Positions 43,821 through 52,150 of a DNA stretch of 64,000 bases are shown in pieces. The DNA lies in the NCBI GenBank assembly GCA_963662355.1, contig OY759361.1, forward strand, positions 868,001 to 932,000, in the 5' to 3' direction. The notes under the pieces were generated by a model. The model made no database searches, was not told the DNA's origin, and saw nothing but the letters and a program-made list of their open reading frames with translations. Position numbers and translations under genes: made by a program. Position 1 is the first letter of the stretch. Each line of letters begins with the position of its first letter. Origin of the DNA: WTFY01 sp026713925 (lineage in GTDB: Bacteria > Pseudomonadota > Gammaproteobacteria > UBA4575).

Positions 43821-44168
43821 TCAGCATGAATCAGCTTGTGGCCTGGCATGCCAGGCCAGGGCGTAACCCGACTTGTCGACGTTGCCCTGGTTGTCGTGAA
43901 TGGTGATTTCAGCCCCGTATGAATTTACGGTCTGGTTGAGTGCGGTGCCAAAAACCAGTTTTCGAAACTGTGTGTATTCGATGTGGTTGAACGATTCATC
44001 CTGGTGTTGAAGGAAGGCATACAGGCTTGGCAGTGTAAAGCACCAGCGTTCCGGCTCCACGATGAAATGTCGTTCTTGTTTCAGCTTTTCAAGGATATGC
44101 CTGTCTTTTCGAGCAGCCAGCTCAAAGAATGAGACGAGCGCCTGCTGTGTGGCAGTCCCGGAAGGCAT
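43821..44168 (-). CDS. Hypothetical cytoplasmic protein
   Basis: 115 residues from ATG 44168. Soluble and mixed alpha/beta: QALVSFFELAARKDRHILEKL, then WCFTLPSLYAFLQHQDESF, then FRKLVFGTALNQTVN and an end with IHDNQGNVDKSGYALAWH. It looks like a real folded protein, but no family was recognised. It reads in the same direction as cynS, 168 bp downstream of it. Confidence 0.6.
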   Translation of the reverse strand: MPSGTATQQALVSFFELAARKDRHILEKLKQERHFIVEPERWCFTLPSLYAFLQHQDESFNHIEYTQFRKLVFGTALNQTVNSYGAEITIHDNQGNVDKSGYALAWHARPQADSC

Positions 44169-44336
44169 TCTCACGGCGGCCCGTCACCCGGACGGTGACG
44201 CTGGAATTTGTGAGCGGCGTGAACAGGTCTGTTTTGGAGCCGGTCTGCCTTTCTGCCCGTGCAGGTAGCCAGCCAGGGTTCAGCTGCCAAGTGCATGGGA
44301 ACCCTGACGGGGAGATGTAAAGGCTGTGATACGAGG

Positions 44337-44777
44337 CTACCACGCACTGTATTTCAGAAATTTACCGTTCAGTGTGATCACGACCCGGTCACCTTTAGGG
44401 TTTTCCTCTTTGCCGATGTCCATTGAAAAATCGATCGCACTCATGATTCCGTCGCCGAACTTCTCATGAATGATTTCCTTGATGGTCGCACCATACACCC
44501 CCACAATTTCGTACAGCCTGTATATCACGGGGTCTTGCGGAACGGTTTTTTCCCATGACTTGCAGGGAAATTCCTGCAGGGCTGCGCACACGTTTTCGTC
44601 CAGTTCCAGGACTTCGCAAAGGTTCTTGGCGACATTTTCAGGCATGCTGTTCATTCCAAAGCAGGCAGAAGCCACCCATGTTTCGCCCATGCCAACCTTG
44701 CCGGCGATAGCCTCCCAGGTCATCCCCTTTACTTTCTTGGACTCAATGATCAGGTCTGTCATTTCTTCTTTGGTCAT
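44337..44777 (-). CDS. cynS: Cyanate hydratase (cyanase)
   Basis: 146 residues, normal length. Converts cyanate and bicarbonate to CO2 and carbamate, which breaks down to ammonia. The N-terminal helical domain (MTWEAIAGKVGMGETWVAS) and the catalytic C-terminal domain with the Arg/Glu helix (VIYRLYEIVGVYGATIKEIIHEKFGDGIMSAIDF) and Ser are intact; it ends VVITLNGKFLKY. A strong sigma54 promoter and an NtrC-type palindrome lie upstream. No carbonic anhydrase (cynT) is adjacent. Confidence 0.96.
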   Translation of the reverse strand: MTKEEMTDLIIESKKVKGMTWEAIAGKVGMGETWVASACFGMNSMPENVAKNLCEVLELDENVCAALQEFPCKSWEKTVPQDPVIYRLYEIVGVYGATIKEIIHEKFGDGIMSAIDFSMDIGKEENPKGDRVVITLNGKFLKYSAW

Positions 44778-44816
44778 CTCATTTTCTCCGTATCAGGTGC
44801 ATGGACTAGCATTCCA

Positions 44817-44833
44817 AGCAATTACCGGGCCAA
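44817..44833 (-). promoter_or_regulatory. sigma54-type promoter of cynS
   Basis: On the minus strand TTGGCCCGGTAATTGCT: -24 TTGGCCCG and -12 TTGCT, GG to GC 12 bp, nearly consensus. Predicted transcription start near 44806, about 30 nt before the ATG. Confidence 0.75.
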
Positions 44834-44906
44834 TCTTGTACGTTGCATGTACCTGGGCAATGAATGAATCTGAAAAGTAATGGATGCACGTTCCAGAGGC
44901 CGGTTA

Positions 44907-44923
44907 TGCACTAATAAAGTGCA
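44907..44923. promoter_or_regulatory. NtrC-type enhancer palindrome
   Basis: TGCACTAATAAAGTGCA: perfect 6-5-6 inverted repeat matching the NtrC binding pattern (TGCAC..N..GTGCA). It is centred about 109 bp upstream of the predicted cynS start, the normal distance for a sigma54 enhancer. Confidence 0.7.
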
Positions 44924-45023
44924 TAACTGCACCTGTATAGCCCAGCCACACGTACTTGACACGCCACAACCGTAACCATGACCCATTCACCGCTCCTTCC
45001 TTGAGCAGGCCCTGCAGGGTGCA

Positions 45024-45956
45024 TCACTGAATCCGTTTCTCCTGGAGCAGATGCGAAGACCAGTCCGATGCCAGTTCCAGAAAGGCCAGGCATGCCGGAC
45101 TCTTATAGCCGCTCTTATTCCAGATCAGGCTGACGGTGTGGTGAGGGAGCTCTGGGGATACCTCGATCGCATAGAGTCCACTTTGCGTATTGATGATCGT
45201 ACTGGGCAGTACCGTGGCCAGCAGGCCGAGTTCCACCATTTCTATGATCACGGTAAGCGAATTGGTCTCGATTGCATTGTGTGGCTCAATCGCGTGGTCG
45301 TGGCAATAGCGGTCAATGTGATGACGCAGTGCGAAGTCCGTATTGAGCTGCACCAGTGATTCCATCCCGAATTCCTGGGCGCTCATCCGTTTTCGTCGCT
45401 TGGCACGGGGATGTACCCTGCCAACGGCAAGGTATAGCGCTTCTTCGAATAGCGTGAACGTTTCAGTGGGGCCCGAAAGTTCCTCGGGGCCAGTGGGTTT
45501 GCTGAATGTAATTCCGATGTCCACGCGTGCTTCGGATATGGCCGACTCAATTTCATCTTGGGGCATGTCAAGAGTGCTCAGGGTAATTCCAGGGTACCGG
45601 GAGTTATAGTTGGCCAGCAAGGAGCAGGTTAAATAGTCGGTAATCGGTGTCCAGCCCAGACGCAGTGAACCACGGCTCAGGTTCTTGACGTCGTGGATTG
45701 CTCGTGTGCCGGTGTTCAGTTCACCCCAGGCTCGTCTGGCATGGCGCACGTAGATTTTCCCGGCATCCGTTAGCTGCACGGTTCGTCCGGACCGGTCCAG
45801 CAGAGGCGATTGTAGATAATCTTCCAGTTGCTTGATCTGTTGCGATAAAGTAGGTTGTGAGACATGTAAGGTTTCAGCCGCTCTTGTGTAACTTCCCTGT
45901 TCAGCGATTGCAATCAGGTATTGGAGAGCACGCGGAAAAATGTCTCTTCGATCCAT
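45024..45956 (-). CDS. LysR-family regulator, CynR-like
   Basis: 310 residues. N-terminal winged HTH (FPRALQYLIAIAEQGSYTRAAETLHVSQPTLSQQIKQLE) and a LysR substrate-binding domain (GSLRLGWTPITDYLTCSLLANYNSRYPGI). The overall layout resembles CynR/CysB-type regulators that sense small anions. It is divergent from scnB with a 182-bp AT-rich space between, and co-directional with cynS, so it is the natural candidate regulator of the thiocyanate operon and maybe of cynS. Confidence 0.9.
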   Translation of the reverse strand: MDRRDIFPRALQYLIAIAEQGSYTRAAETLHVSQPTLSQQIKQLEDYLQSPLLDRSGRTVQLTDAGKIYVRHARRAWGELNTGTRAIHDVKNLSRGSLRLGWTPITDYLTCSLLANYNSRYPGITLSTLDMPQDEIESAISEARVDIGITFSKPTGPEELSGPTETFTLFEEALYLAVGRVHPRAKRRKRMSAQEFGMESLVQLNTDFALRHHIDRYCHDHAIEPHNAIETNSLTVIIEMVELGLLATVLPSTIINTQSGLYAIEVSPELPHHTVSLIWNKSGYKSPACLAFLELASDWSSHLLQEKRIQ

Positions 45957-46138
45957 AGTTAACTCCTATGGGTTTAATAAATATAAAGTCTTGGATTAAT
46001 AACATAACTCCTTTAGACTTGTCATTATTTAAAGTGTACACCCTATAAAATAAGTATATAAGAAAATGCTAAGATACACTGATTGTCGAGGGTACAAGAC
46101 AGCTTGTTAGATATTCAATACAGGAGGAATTCAAGGTT
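45957..46138. promoter_or_regulatory. Divergent control region between the LysR gene and scnB
   Basis: AT-rich. TTGTCA (about 46018) with TATAAA about 19 bp later is a possible sigma70 promoter for scnB, and AGGAGG at 46122-46127 is its ribosome site. LysR proteins normally bind in such shared regions; several T-rich/A-rich T-N11-A type matches exist, but none stands out. Confidence 0.45.
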
Positions 46139-46570
46139 ATGTCATCCGATACCAGAAAGAAGGTGATGCGGCATATTGACATTGTCGGTCAATTACAACC
46201 GGCCTTGCATCAGCCCCAGCATGCACCGCTTCCCACCGAGGTTGATAACGCTCATTTCAGGGCCTATATGCGCACTTCGCATGATGTCGGTGGCGAACCT
46301 GATGTGTCCATTCAGTGGCATGAAAAAGAAGAAGAGCAGTGGGAATTGAATACGTATGTGACCTGCGAATGCTTGGCGTGGCGCGGTGTTTGGAATGCCG
46401 AAGAAAGACGCCGGCGGCAGAATGTTGATCTCGGTCAGACGCAGTATCTGGGCTTGCCCTACTACGGCCGCTGGCTACTTTCTGCAGCAAGAATCATGGT
46501 TGACAAACAGCACGTTACCCTCACTGAATTAATGAACAAGATCGACGAGGTCCAGAAACGCTATGAGTAG
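46139..46570 (+). CDS. scnB: Thiocyanate hydrolase beta subunit
   Basis: 143 residues, similar to the SCNase beta subunit of Thiobacillus and to part of the nitrile-hydratase beta chain (MRHIDIVGQLQPALHQPQHA, YVTCECLAWRGVWNAEERRR, LGLPYYGRWLLSAARIM). Thiocyanate hydrolase turns SCN- into carbonyl sulfide and ammonia. Gene order scnB-scnA-scnC equals that described for Thiobacillus thioparus. The 3' end overlaps scnA by 8 bp. Confidence 0.92.
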   Translation: MSSDTRKKVMRHIDIVGQLQPALHQPQHAPLPTEVDNAHFRAYMRTSHDVGGEPDVSIQWHEKEEEQWELNTYVTCECLAWRGVWNAEERRRRQNVDLGQTQYLGLPYYGRWLLSAARIMVDKQHVTLTELMNKIDEVQKRYE

Positions 46571-46916
46571 AGGCCATCACGCCGAAAAGGCTACGGGGAA
46601 AGGCGACCCCCAGTGTTTCACGGGCGAGGCTGGTGAACCGAAGTTCAAGGTTGGTGATCGTGTACGGATCCGTAATTTGCCGGATATATTTTACACCCGT
46701 TGCCAGGTGTACACGCGAGGCGCAGAAGGCGTTGTGACCGTGGTTACCCATGAGAGCCCCGCTCCCGAGGACGAGGCATGGGATAATGTAGATGATCCCG
46801 AGTGGTTTTACATTGTGCGTTTCAAGCAGAAGGATCTCTGGGACGAATATCCTGATGCGTATGCGAATGATACGTTACAGACTGAGTTTTCCGAACGTTG
46901 GCTGGAGTCGGTGTAA
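46563..46916 (+). CDS. scnA: Thiocyanate hydrolase alpha subunit
   Basis: 117 residues resembling the C-terminal domain of nitrile-hydratase beta (FKVGDRVRIRNLPDIFYTRCQVYTRGAEGVV, then WFYIVRFKQKDLWDEYP). In SCNase this domain is a separate subunit. Cytoplasmic heterododecamer with ScnB and ScnC. It overlaps scnB, indicating coupled translation. Confidence 0.92.
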   Translation: MSRGHHAEKATGKGDPQCFTGEAGEPKFKVGDRVRIRNLPDIFYTRCQVYTRGAEGVVTVVTHESPAPEDEAWDNVDDPEWFYIVRFKQKDLWDEYPDAYANDTLQTEFSERWLESV

Positions 46917-46980
46917 GGCGTGACCGGGCGAACGGAACGGACAAAGAGAACAGAAAAGAGAGGATAGAGAGGAAAAGATT

Positions 46981-47673
46981 ATGGCAGAGAATCATAAAGC
47001 CGCACCCATGGTGGATGAGGTCAGCGACTTCGAAGTGCTGGAGATCGCTGTTCGTGAACTGGCGATTGAAAAAGGTCTTTTCAGTGCTGAAGATCATCGA
47101 CGTTTTGCGGAGTTTGCACACAGCATAGGTCCACTGCCGGCTGCAAGGCTGGTAGCCAAGGCTTGGTTGGACCCTGATTTCAAGAAACTTGCTTTGGAGG
47201 ATGGCTTCACTGCAAGTAAGGAAGTAGGGATCGACTGGCTGAATCCGACTGGTTTCGGTACTCCTAGTGACTACTGTGATCTTCGCGTCCTGGAAAACAC
47301 TCCAGCGGTGCATCATGTAGTCGTATGTACACTGTGCTCATGTTATCCCAGGCCCATTCTGGGGCATTCCCCCGAGTGGTACCGAACCCCGAATTATCGC
47401 CGTCGATTGGTGCGTTGGCCCCGACAGGTACTGGCAGAGTTCGGTCTTCAGATTCCTGCAGAAGTAGAGGTCAGGGTTGAAGATTCGAATCAGAAGTGCC
47501 GCTTTATGGTGATACCAATGCGGCCTGAAGGGACGGAGGGCTGGACGGAGGACCAGCTTACCGAAATTGTAACCCGTGACTGTATGCTGGGCGTAGCGTT
47601 GCCGCACCCGGAGCGCAAGCTGGACGACAAGCGCCCGGTGCACAAGGCAGCCAATCCGGTACACGGACACTAG
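46981..47673 (+). CDS. scnC: Thiocyanate hydrolase gamma subunit, catalytic, cobalt-type
   Basis: 230 residues homologous to the nitrile-hydratase alpha chain. The metal claw VCTLCSCYP is at residues 115-123 (Cys 116, 119, 121; Ser 120). The Thr after the first Cys is the mark of the cobalt(III) form; iron forms have Ser. Two of the cysteines are normally oxidised in the mature enzyme. A GAGAGGAAAAG ribosome region precedes the ATG. The dependence on cobalt explains the cbt genes at 39 and 51 kb. Confidence 0.95.
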   Translation: MAENHKAAPMVDEVSDFEVLEIAVRELAIEKGLFSAEDHRRFAEFAHSIGPLPAARLVAKAWLDPDFKKLALEDGFTASKEVGIDWLNPTGFGTPSDYCDLRVLENTPAVHHVVVCTLCSCYPRPILGHSPEWYRTPNYRRRLVRWPRQVLAEFGLQIPAEVEVRVEDSNQKCRFMVIPMRPEGTEGWTEDQLTEIVTRDCMLGVALPHPERKLDDKRPVHKAANPVHGH

Positions 47674-47680
47674 GCAGGCA

Positions 47681-48070
47681 ATGACTTCTCTAGGGAATAA
47701 AACTTCCGGCTCCGGTTTTACAGATACGGATCCGGACTTTTCTCCGATTTCATTGCTTGAGAAAGTTCGCAATCGGGGCAGGGTATGGAAAGACCTAGCC
47801 GAAAAGTATGGCGTGGATAATCCTGATCCTCCTTGGAAGATCAATCTGGATTCGACATGTGAGGCACTTGCTTCCGAGCAATGTACGTTGCCCGTGCTTG
47901 AGCGGCGCAATGAGGAAGATGAACTCTCTGAAACCCTTTATCAGGATGTCCCGTATCCGGAGCGCCAGCTTCTGGCCCTTGTACATTCGATGATTCAGCG
48001 TGGCCTGATCGATGAAGACGAGCTTGCTAGGCGCATGAAATTTGTCGGCAAGCGCCTCAACAGTACCTGA
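47681..48070 (+). CDS. P15K-like thiocyanate hydrolase activator / metallochaperone
   Basis: 129 residues, 7 bp after scnC. Helical, with similarity in layout to the N-terminal domain of nitrile-hydratase beta (ISLLEKVRNRGRVWKDLAEKY, then YPERQLLALVHSMIQRGLIDEDEL). In T. thioparus a 15-kDa protein encoded right after scnC (P15K) is needed for cobalt insertion and full activity; position, size and fold type all fit. Identification is by context plus weak similarity. Confidence 0.75.
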   Translation: MTSLGNKTSGSGFTDTDPDFSPISLLEKVRNRGRVWKDLAEKYGVDNPDPPWKINLDSTCEALASEQCTLPVLERRNEEDELSETLYQDVPYPERQLLALVHSMIQRGLIDEDELARRMKFVGKRLNST

Positions 48071-48132
48071 AACAGCAGTTTGTTTCAGGAGGGATGAACG
48101 ATAGTAGAAACAAAGACGTAAAGTAGGGGATT

Positions 48133-48495
48133 ATGGCAAAGATATTTATGAAGTCTTCATGGGGAAGCGATGATCCAACCCGGGCTGCGATGGTGTTTGG
48201 ACATGCCAATGCGTTGGCAGGCAAAGGCCACGAAGTCCGTATTTTTTTACTTGGGGAAGCAGTATGCCTTGCGCGACCTGTTGTACGGGAAAACATGATT
48301 CCCGTAGGGTGGCCGTCCGTTGCCGAGCAATGGGACGAGGCAGTCGGAAACGGAGTTCGGATTGAATGTTGCGGGGCATGCTCAAGAGCCCGGGGGGTGA
48401 GTGAAGAGGATATGAGAAATGCCGGCGCACAGCCTGGCAATCCCGACACCTTCGTAGAGAGTGTTGAATGGTCGGATAAGATTATTGCTGAGTGA
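48133..48495 (+). CDS. DsrE/F-like protein
   Basis: 120 residues: IFMKSSWGSDDPTRAAMVFGHANAL, then VRIFLLGEAVCLARP, then the Cys region RIECCGACSRARGVSEEDM. This is the DsrE/DsrF-like fold used for sulfur transfer or as small oxidoreductase-like proteins. Its place between the hydrolase genes and the ABC transporter suggests a role in handling sulfur from thiocyanate, or in protecting the enzyme, but this is not shown by sequence. Confidence 0.8.
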   Translation: MAKIFMKSSWGSDDPTRAAMVFGHANALAGKGHEVRIFLLGEAVCLARPVVRENMIPVGWPSVAEQWDEAVGNGVRIECCGACSRARGVSEEDMRNAGAQPGNPDTFVESVEWSDKIIAE

Positions 48496-48597
48496 TAGAT
48501 AAGATCATATGTCAACCACTGAGTGGCTCGGCTTTTGAAAGTGAATGAAACGGCGATTTGTATTGTGGAATGACCGGCATAGAAGTAAGGAACCTAA

Positions 48598-49425
48598 ATG
48601 GCAGAACGCACAGGAGTACAGATTACTATCAAGACCCTTACGCACCGTTATACTGCGAAGAGTCCCGTTACTTTTGAAAACGTCGATGTCATGGCAGAAC
48701 CGGGTGAGGCACTGGTCATTATCGGGCGCTCTGGGTGTGGCAAGTCAACCCTCCTGCATATCCTAGCCGGGTTACTCGGCAAGACAAGTGGCACGGTCCG
48801 CCTTGATGGCAAAGATGTCACTGAACCCTCGTCACAATGGATCATGATGTTTCAGGCGCCTCATCTTTTCCCCTGGATGTCTGTCGAGCAGAATGTTGGT
48901 ATCGGCTTGCGCTTTGCGCACTGGCCCGATGATAAGGTCAAAAAGCGGGTTGCCGAGGTGATTGGTCTTGTACATCTTGAAGAATTTGTCCGAAGCAATA
49001 CACAGGATCTTTCTGGTGGCCAGCAGCAGCGTGTTGCGCTTGCACGCTCCTTGGTAATGGAACCTGATTTACTGCTTCTGGACGAGCCCTTCTCGGCACT
49101 GGATGCCTTTACCCGGGCAACGTTGCAAAAAGAAGTGAGGGCCCTTTCGAAACAGCTGGGTTTCAATCTGGTAATGGTTACTCACGATATTGATGAGGCG
49201 GTGATCATGGCAGATCGCGCATTGGTCATGGCAGGGTCGCCCGGTCAAATTGTTCATGATTTTAAAGTCGATCTTGAGGATCCGCGGGAAAGGCAGGATC
49301 CTAAGGTCCAGGCGATGCGAGCGACCCTCATGCAGATTTTCCACGATGCGGCAGGAGTACCAGTTGACTCTGAGGAGGAGGAGAACAGTAATGCTGCATC
49401 AAATGCCGAACTGGTCGGCAACTGA
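48598..49425 (+). CDS. ABC transporter ATPase (nitrate/taurine/cyanate family)
   Basis: 275 residues: Walker A GRSGCGKST, Q loop MMFQAPHLFPWM, signature LSGGQQQRVALARSL, Walker B LLLLDEPFSALD and VTHDIDEAV. The family includes NrtD, SsuB, TauB and the cyanate transporter CynD. With the next two genes it forms a complete importer. The operon context points to thiocyanate, or cyanate, as substrate. Confidence 0.93.
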   Translation: MAERTGVQITIKTLTHRYTAKSPVTFENVDVMAEPGEALVIIGRSGCGKSTLLHILAGLLGKTSGTVRLDGKDVTEPSSQWIMMFQAPHLFPWMSVEQNVGIGLRFAHWPDDKVKKRVAEVIGLVHLEEFVRSNTQDLSGGQQQRVALARSLVMEPDLLLLDEPFSALDAFTRATLQKEVRALSKQLGFNLVMVTHDIDEAVIMADRALVMAGSPGQIVHDFKVDLEDPRERQDPKVQAMRATLMQIFHDAAGVPVDSEEEENSNAASNAELVGN

Positions 49426-49489
49426 AATATGTCTGAAAGTGCACTTCAGACCCTATTAACGAGAGAGTAATGATGAGAGGAATTCCGAC

Positions 49490-50785
49490 ATGAAGAGAAT
49501 CTATGAGAAACATGGCGAGGGGATACAGAATGATGATCCCAAGCTTGCCATAGAATATGATCCGCTGTTCAAAGGGGTCTTGGGTACCGGTATCAACCGG
49601 CGCGAATTGCTCCAGGTAGGGGGTCTTGCCGCCCTGGGTGGAGGAGCAAGTGCCTTGCCCATGCCCACCTTTGCTGCCAAGAAGAAATGGGATCCGGTGA
49701 TCAAAATAGGATACATCCCCATTACTGATGCGGCAGCCCTGCTGATCGCACATGATCAGGGCTACTTCAAGGATGAGGGCATCGATTCCGTGAAACCGAC
49801 CCTCATACGTGGATGGTCACCACTGGTGGAAGCCTTTGCGGCGCACCGGTTCAACCTTACACACATGCTGATTCCGATTCCGGTCTGGATGCGGTACAAC
49901 AACAAGTACCCGATCAAGATCACAGCTTGGGATCACACCAACGGCTCGGCTGTACTGGTCGGCAAGAAGAGCGGCATCAATGAGCCGAAGGACTTTGGCG
50001 GTAAGCAGTTCGCCGTACCGTACTGGTACTCAATCCACAACATTGTTTCACAGAGGATCATGAAGGCTGCAGGGATCAAGCCAGTGATTCGGCCCCAGTC
50101 AGCGAAGCTGGCACCAGATGAGTGCAACTTCCTCGTACTGGCACCGCCTTCCATGCCGCCTGCTCTTGCAGCAGGAACGATTGATGGGTATTGCGTAGCT
50201 GAACCGTTCAATGCTCTGGGCGAACTCAAAGCCGGTGGAAAGGTACTGCGCTTTACAGGGGATGCCTGGAAAGGACATCCATGCTGTGTGGTCGTGATGC
50301 ATGAAGAGGATGCCATGGACCCTGATCGTGCCGCCTGGGCGCAAGGGGTACATAATGCTGTCGTCAAGGCGCAGATTCATCTCGCCGAGAACAGGGAAGC
50401 GATGGCAGAGCGGCTTTCACGTGATGGGAAGGGCTACCTGCCGGTACCAAAAGAAGTCGTGAAACGGGCCATGATGTTCTATGACCCTGCTTACTACAAG
50501 AATCCGCCTGCGATCAAGCATCCGGAATGGGATCAGAACCGCATTGACTTCCAGGCTTGGCCGTACCGGTCAGCGACAGAGCTTGTCGTCAGCGACCTGA
50601 AAGAAACGGTGGTCACAGGGGATGCAAGGTTCCTGGATACGCTTACCCCGGAACACGTAGCCAATGACCTGGTCAATTATGATTACGTGAAGACGGCACT
50701 GGAAGCCAATCCAAAATGGAGGAATGATGCAAGCGTTCCGCAAGAAGGTGATCCGTATGTACGTTCGGAGGTGTTTGTCCTTTGA
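49490..50785 (+). CDS. ABC substrate-binding protein, NrtA/CmpA-like, Tat-type signal
   Basis: 431 residues. A 35-residue leader precedes INRRELLQVGGLAALGGGAS, a twin-arginine-type signal (Arg 37-38). The mature part starts IKIGYIPITDAAALLIAHDQ, as in NrtA/CmpA/CynA anion-binding proteins, with ALAAGTIDGYCVAEPFNAL. Likely binds a small anion in the periplasm; thiocyanate or cyanate is inferred from position. Tat export may mean it folds with a cofactor before export, or it may be anchored. Confidence 0.88.
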   Translation: MKRIYEKHGEGIQNDDPKLAIEYDPLFKGVLGTGINRRELLQVGGLAALGGGASALPMPTFAAKKKWDPVIKIGYIPITDAAALLIAHDQGYFKDEGIDSVKPTLIRGWSPLVEAFAAHRFNLTHMLIPIPVWMRYNNKYPIKITAWDHTNGSAVLVGKKSGINEPKDFGGKQFAVPYWYSIHNIVSQRIMKAAGIKPVIRPQSAKLAPDECNFLVLAPPSMPPALAAGTIDGYCVAEPFNALGELKAGGKVLRFTGDAWKGHPCCVVVMHEEDAMDPDRAAWAQGVHNAVVKAQIHLAENREAMAERLSRDGKGYLPVPKEVVKRAMMFYDPAYYKNPPAIKHPEWDQNRIDFQAWPYRSATELVVSDLKETVVTGDARFLDTLTPEHVANDLVNYDYVKTALEANPKWRNDASVPQEGDPYVRSEVFVL

Positions 50786-51630
50786 GCAATGGGGATGCTG
50801 ATGTAGCCAATATCGATGCAGCAGAAGCTGCATCGACAAAGGCTGCACAAAATACGGTTACTGCAAAGTCGGTGGGCAAAAGCCTGTTCAACTGGGCTGC
50901 AGGCCTTGCAATTCTGTTTGTGTTTTGGTGGTTTGGGGGCTATCTCATCGAGATCAACCCCGATACGACAAACTTCAAGGGCTTTGGACCAATTCCAACG
51001 TTCAAGGCATTTCCGGAATTGTTTGCGATAGGCAAGATTCAGGCAGCAGTCTCGACCAGCGGCTATCGTCTGGGCGCGGGTCTGCTCATTGCCATTGTCG
51101 TCGGGGTACCCATTGGAATCCTGCTTGGCCGTAGCAAGGTCTTTCGCGAACTGAGTAATTCGCCGTTTCAGTTGATCCGCATGATCAGCCCGCTTTCCTG
51201 GGAGCCTATTGCGGTAATCGTGTTTGCCACATGGAACGGGGCGATCGTATTCCTGATCGCGGTGGCTGCGATCTGGCCGGTTGTGTTTGCAACCGCTGCG
51301 GGTCTGGCCAAGGTGGATCCGGCCTGGTTCAAGGTTGCACGCAACCTTGGTGCCAAGCCCTGGCATATGGTGACGCAGATTATCTTGCCGGCGATCATGT
51401 TCGATATCCTGACGGGTGTACGGCTTGCCCTGGGTGTCGGATGGATCGTGCTGGTACCGGCGGAATTTCTCGGTGTGACTTCTGGTCTGGGTTATTCCAT
51501 TGCGGATGCCAGGGAGACGCTTTCCTATGACCATCTCACTGCAATGGTGCTCACCATCGGAGTGATGGGTTACATACTTGACAGTTCCTGTGCGATGCTG
51601 ATCAAGCGTTTCAGCTGGCATCATCAATGA
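50782..51630 (+). CDS. ABC transporter permease (NrtB/TauC family)
   Basis: 282 residues with six membrane helices and the EAA loop (AGLAKVDPAWFKVARNLGAKPWHMVTQIILPA). The start is a TTG overlapping the previous stop (TTGA), the only in-frame start that gives the complete N-terminus; no ATG in this frame is close. The pairing with the two preceding genes is clear. Confidence 0.9.
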   Translation: MSNGDADVANIDAAEAASTKAAQNTVTAKSVGKSLFNWAAGLAILFVFWWFGGYLIEINPDTTNFKGFGPIPTFKAFPELFAIGKIQAAVSTSGYRLGAGLLIAIVVGVPIGILLGRSKVFRELSNSPFQLIRMISPLSWEPIAVIVFATWNGAIVFLIAVAAIWPVVFATAAGLAKVDPAWFKVARNLGAKPWHMVTQIILPAIMFDILTGVRLALGVGWIVLVPAEFLGVTSGLGYSIADARETLSYDHLTAMVLTIGVMGYILDSSCAMLIKRFSWHHQ

Positions 51631-51672
51631 TGAATGCAAACTACAACTACTAAAGATTGAGGAGATATAACT

Positions 51673-51858
51673 ATGCAAAATCAGACAGCCACTGGTGTCA
51701 AACTGCATGATGCAGCAATTTTGAGGCGGCCCTTGCAGATTGCTGCCGCCTTTTTGCTGGGAGCGGTGATCCTGTATGGTGCAGGGTTCATGAATGCGGC
51801 TGCGGTGCACAATGCGGCCCATGATGTACGCCATTCCCAGGCTTTTCCTTGCCATTAA
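51673..51858 (+). CDS. cbtB: Second CbtB cobalt-transport subunit
   Basis: 61 residues: helix LQIAAAFLLGAVILYGAGFM, then HNAAHDVRHSQAFPCH, the CbtB motif, nearly the same as in the copy at 39600. GAGGAG ribosome site. It closes the thiocyanate operon 42 bp after the permease and has no cbtA beside it; it may share the CbtA encoded at 38887 or act alone. It ties cobalt uptake directly to the hydrolase genes. Confidence 0.9.
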   Translation: MQNQTATGVKLHDAAILRRPLQIAAAFLLGAVILYGAGFMNAAAVHNAAHDVRHSQAFPCH

Positions 51859-51869
51859 GGCAGTAAGAA

Positions 51870-52150
51870 TTCCTTAGCGAATTAATCTCTCTATGCCCTG
51901 CGGATGGCAATCCTGGCCATTCACAGGGCATCAGGCCTAGCACGAACCTGTCGCTGCAGGAGGTCGTGAGGCTACGTAGGCTGTAGAATTCTCTTTCGTA
52001 AATAGTTGCCGATGACTTCACCTCGACCCCAACGACCCACCTGCGCCTGTCTTTGACCACTATATCAACTTCGTTGCGCCCCTTGTCGCGGAAGTGTGAA
52101 AGCATGTATCGGTCATCAGCCCAACTCGCGAGTTTGAGGGACCTGCCGAA
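51870..52150 (-). pseudogene. Relic of an AAA ATPase with DUF4143 domain
   Basis: Minus-strand reading gives LKLASWADDRYMLSHFRDKG, then NEVDIVVKDRRRWVVGVEVK and LRSLTTSCSDRFVLGL, the C-terminal part of the DUF4143 ATPase family (...FHFRDK..HEVDIV....R.VGIEVKAS...FRGLR.L). The ATPase domain is gone, and the reading is closed by stops upstream. It partly underlies the end of the thiocyanate operon. Confidence 0.65.
51893..51931 (+). terminator. Nested hairpin after the thiocyanate operon
   Basis: ATGCCCTG (51893) pairs with CAGGGCAT (51931), with an inner stem GATGGC / GCCATT inside. There is no T-run, so it may be a Rho-type end or an mRNA stabiliser. Confidence 0.45.
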
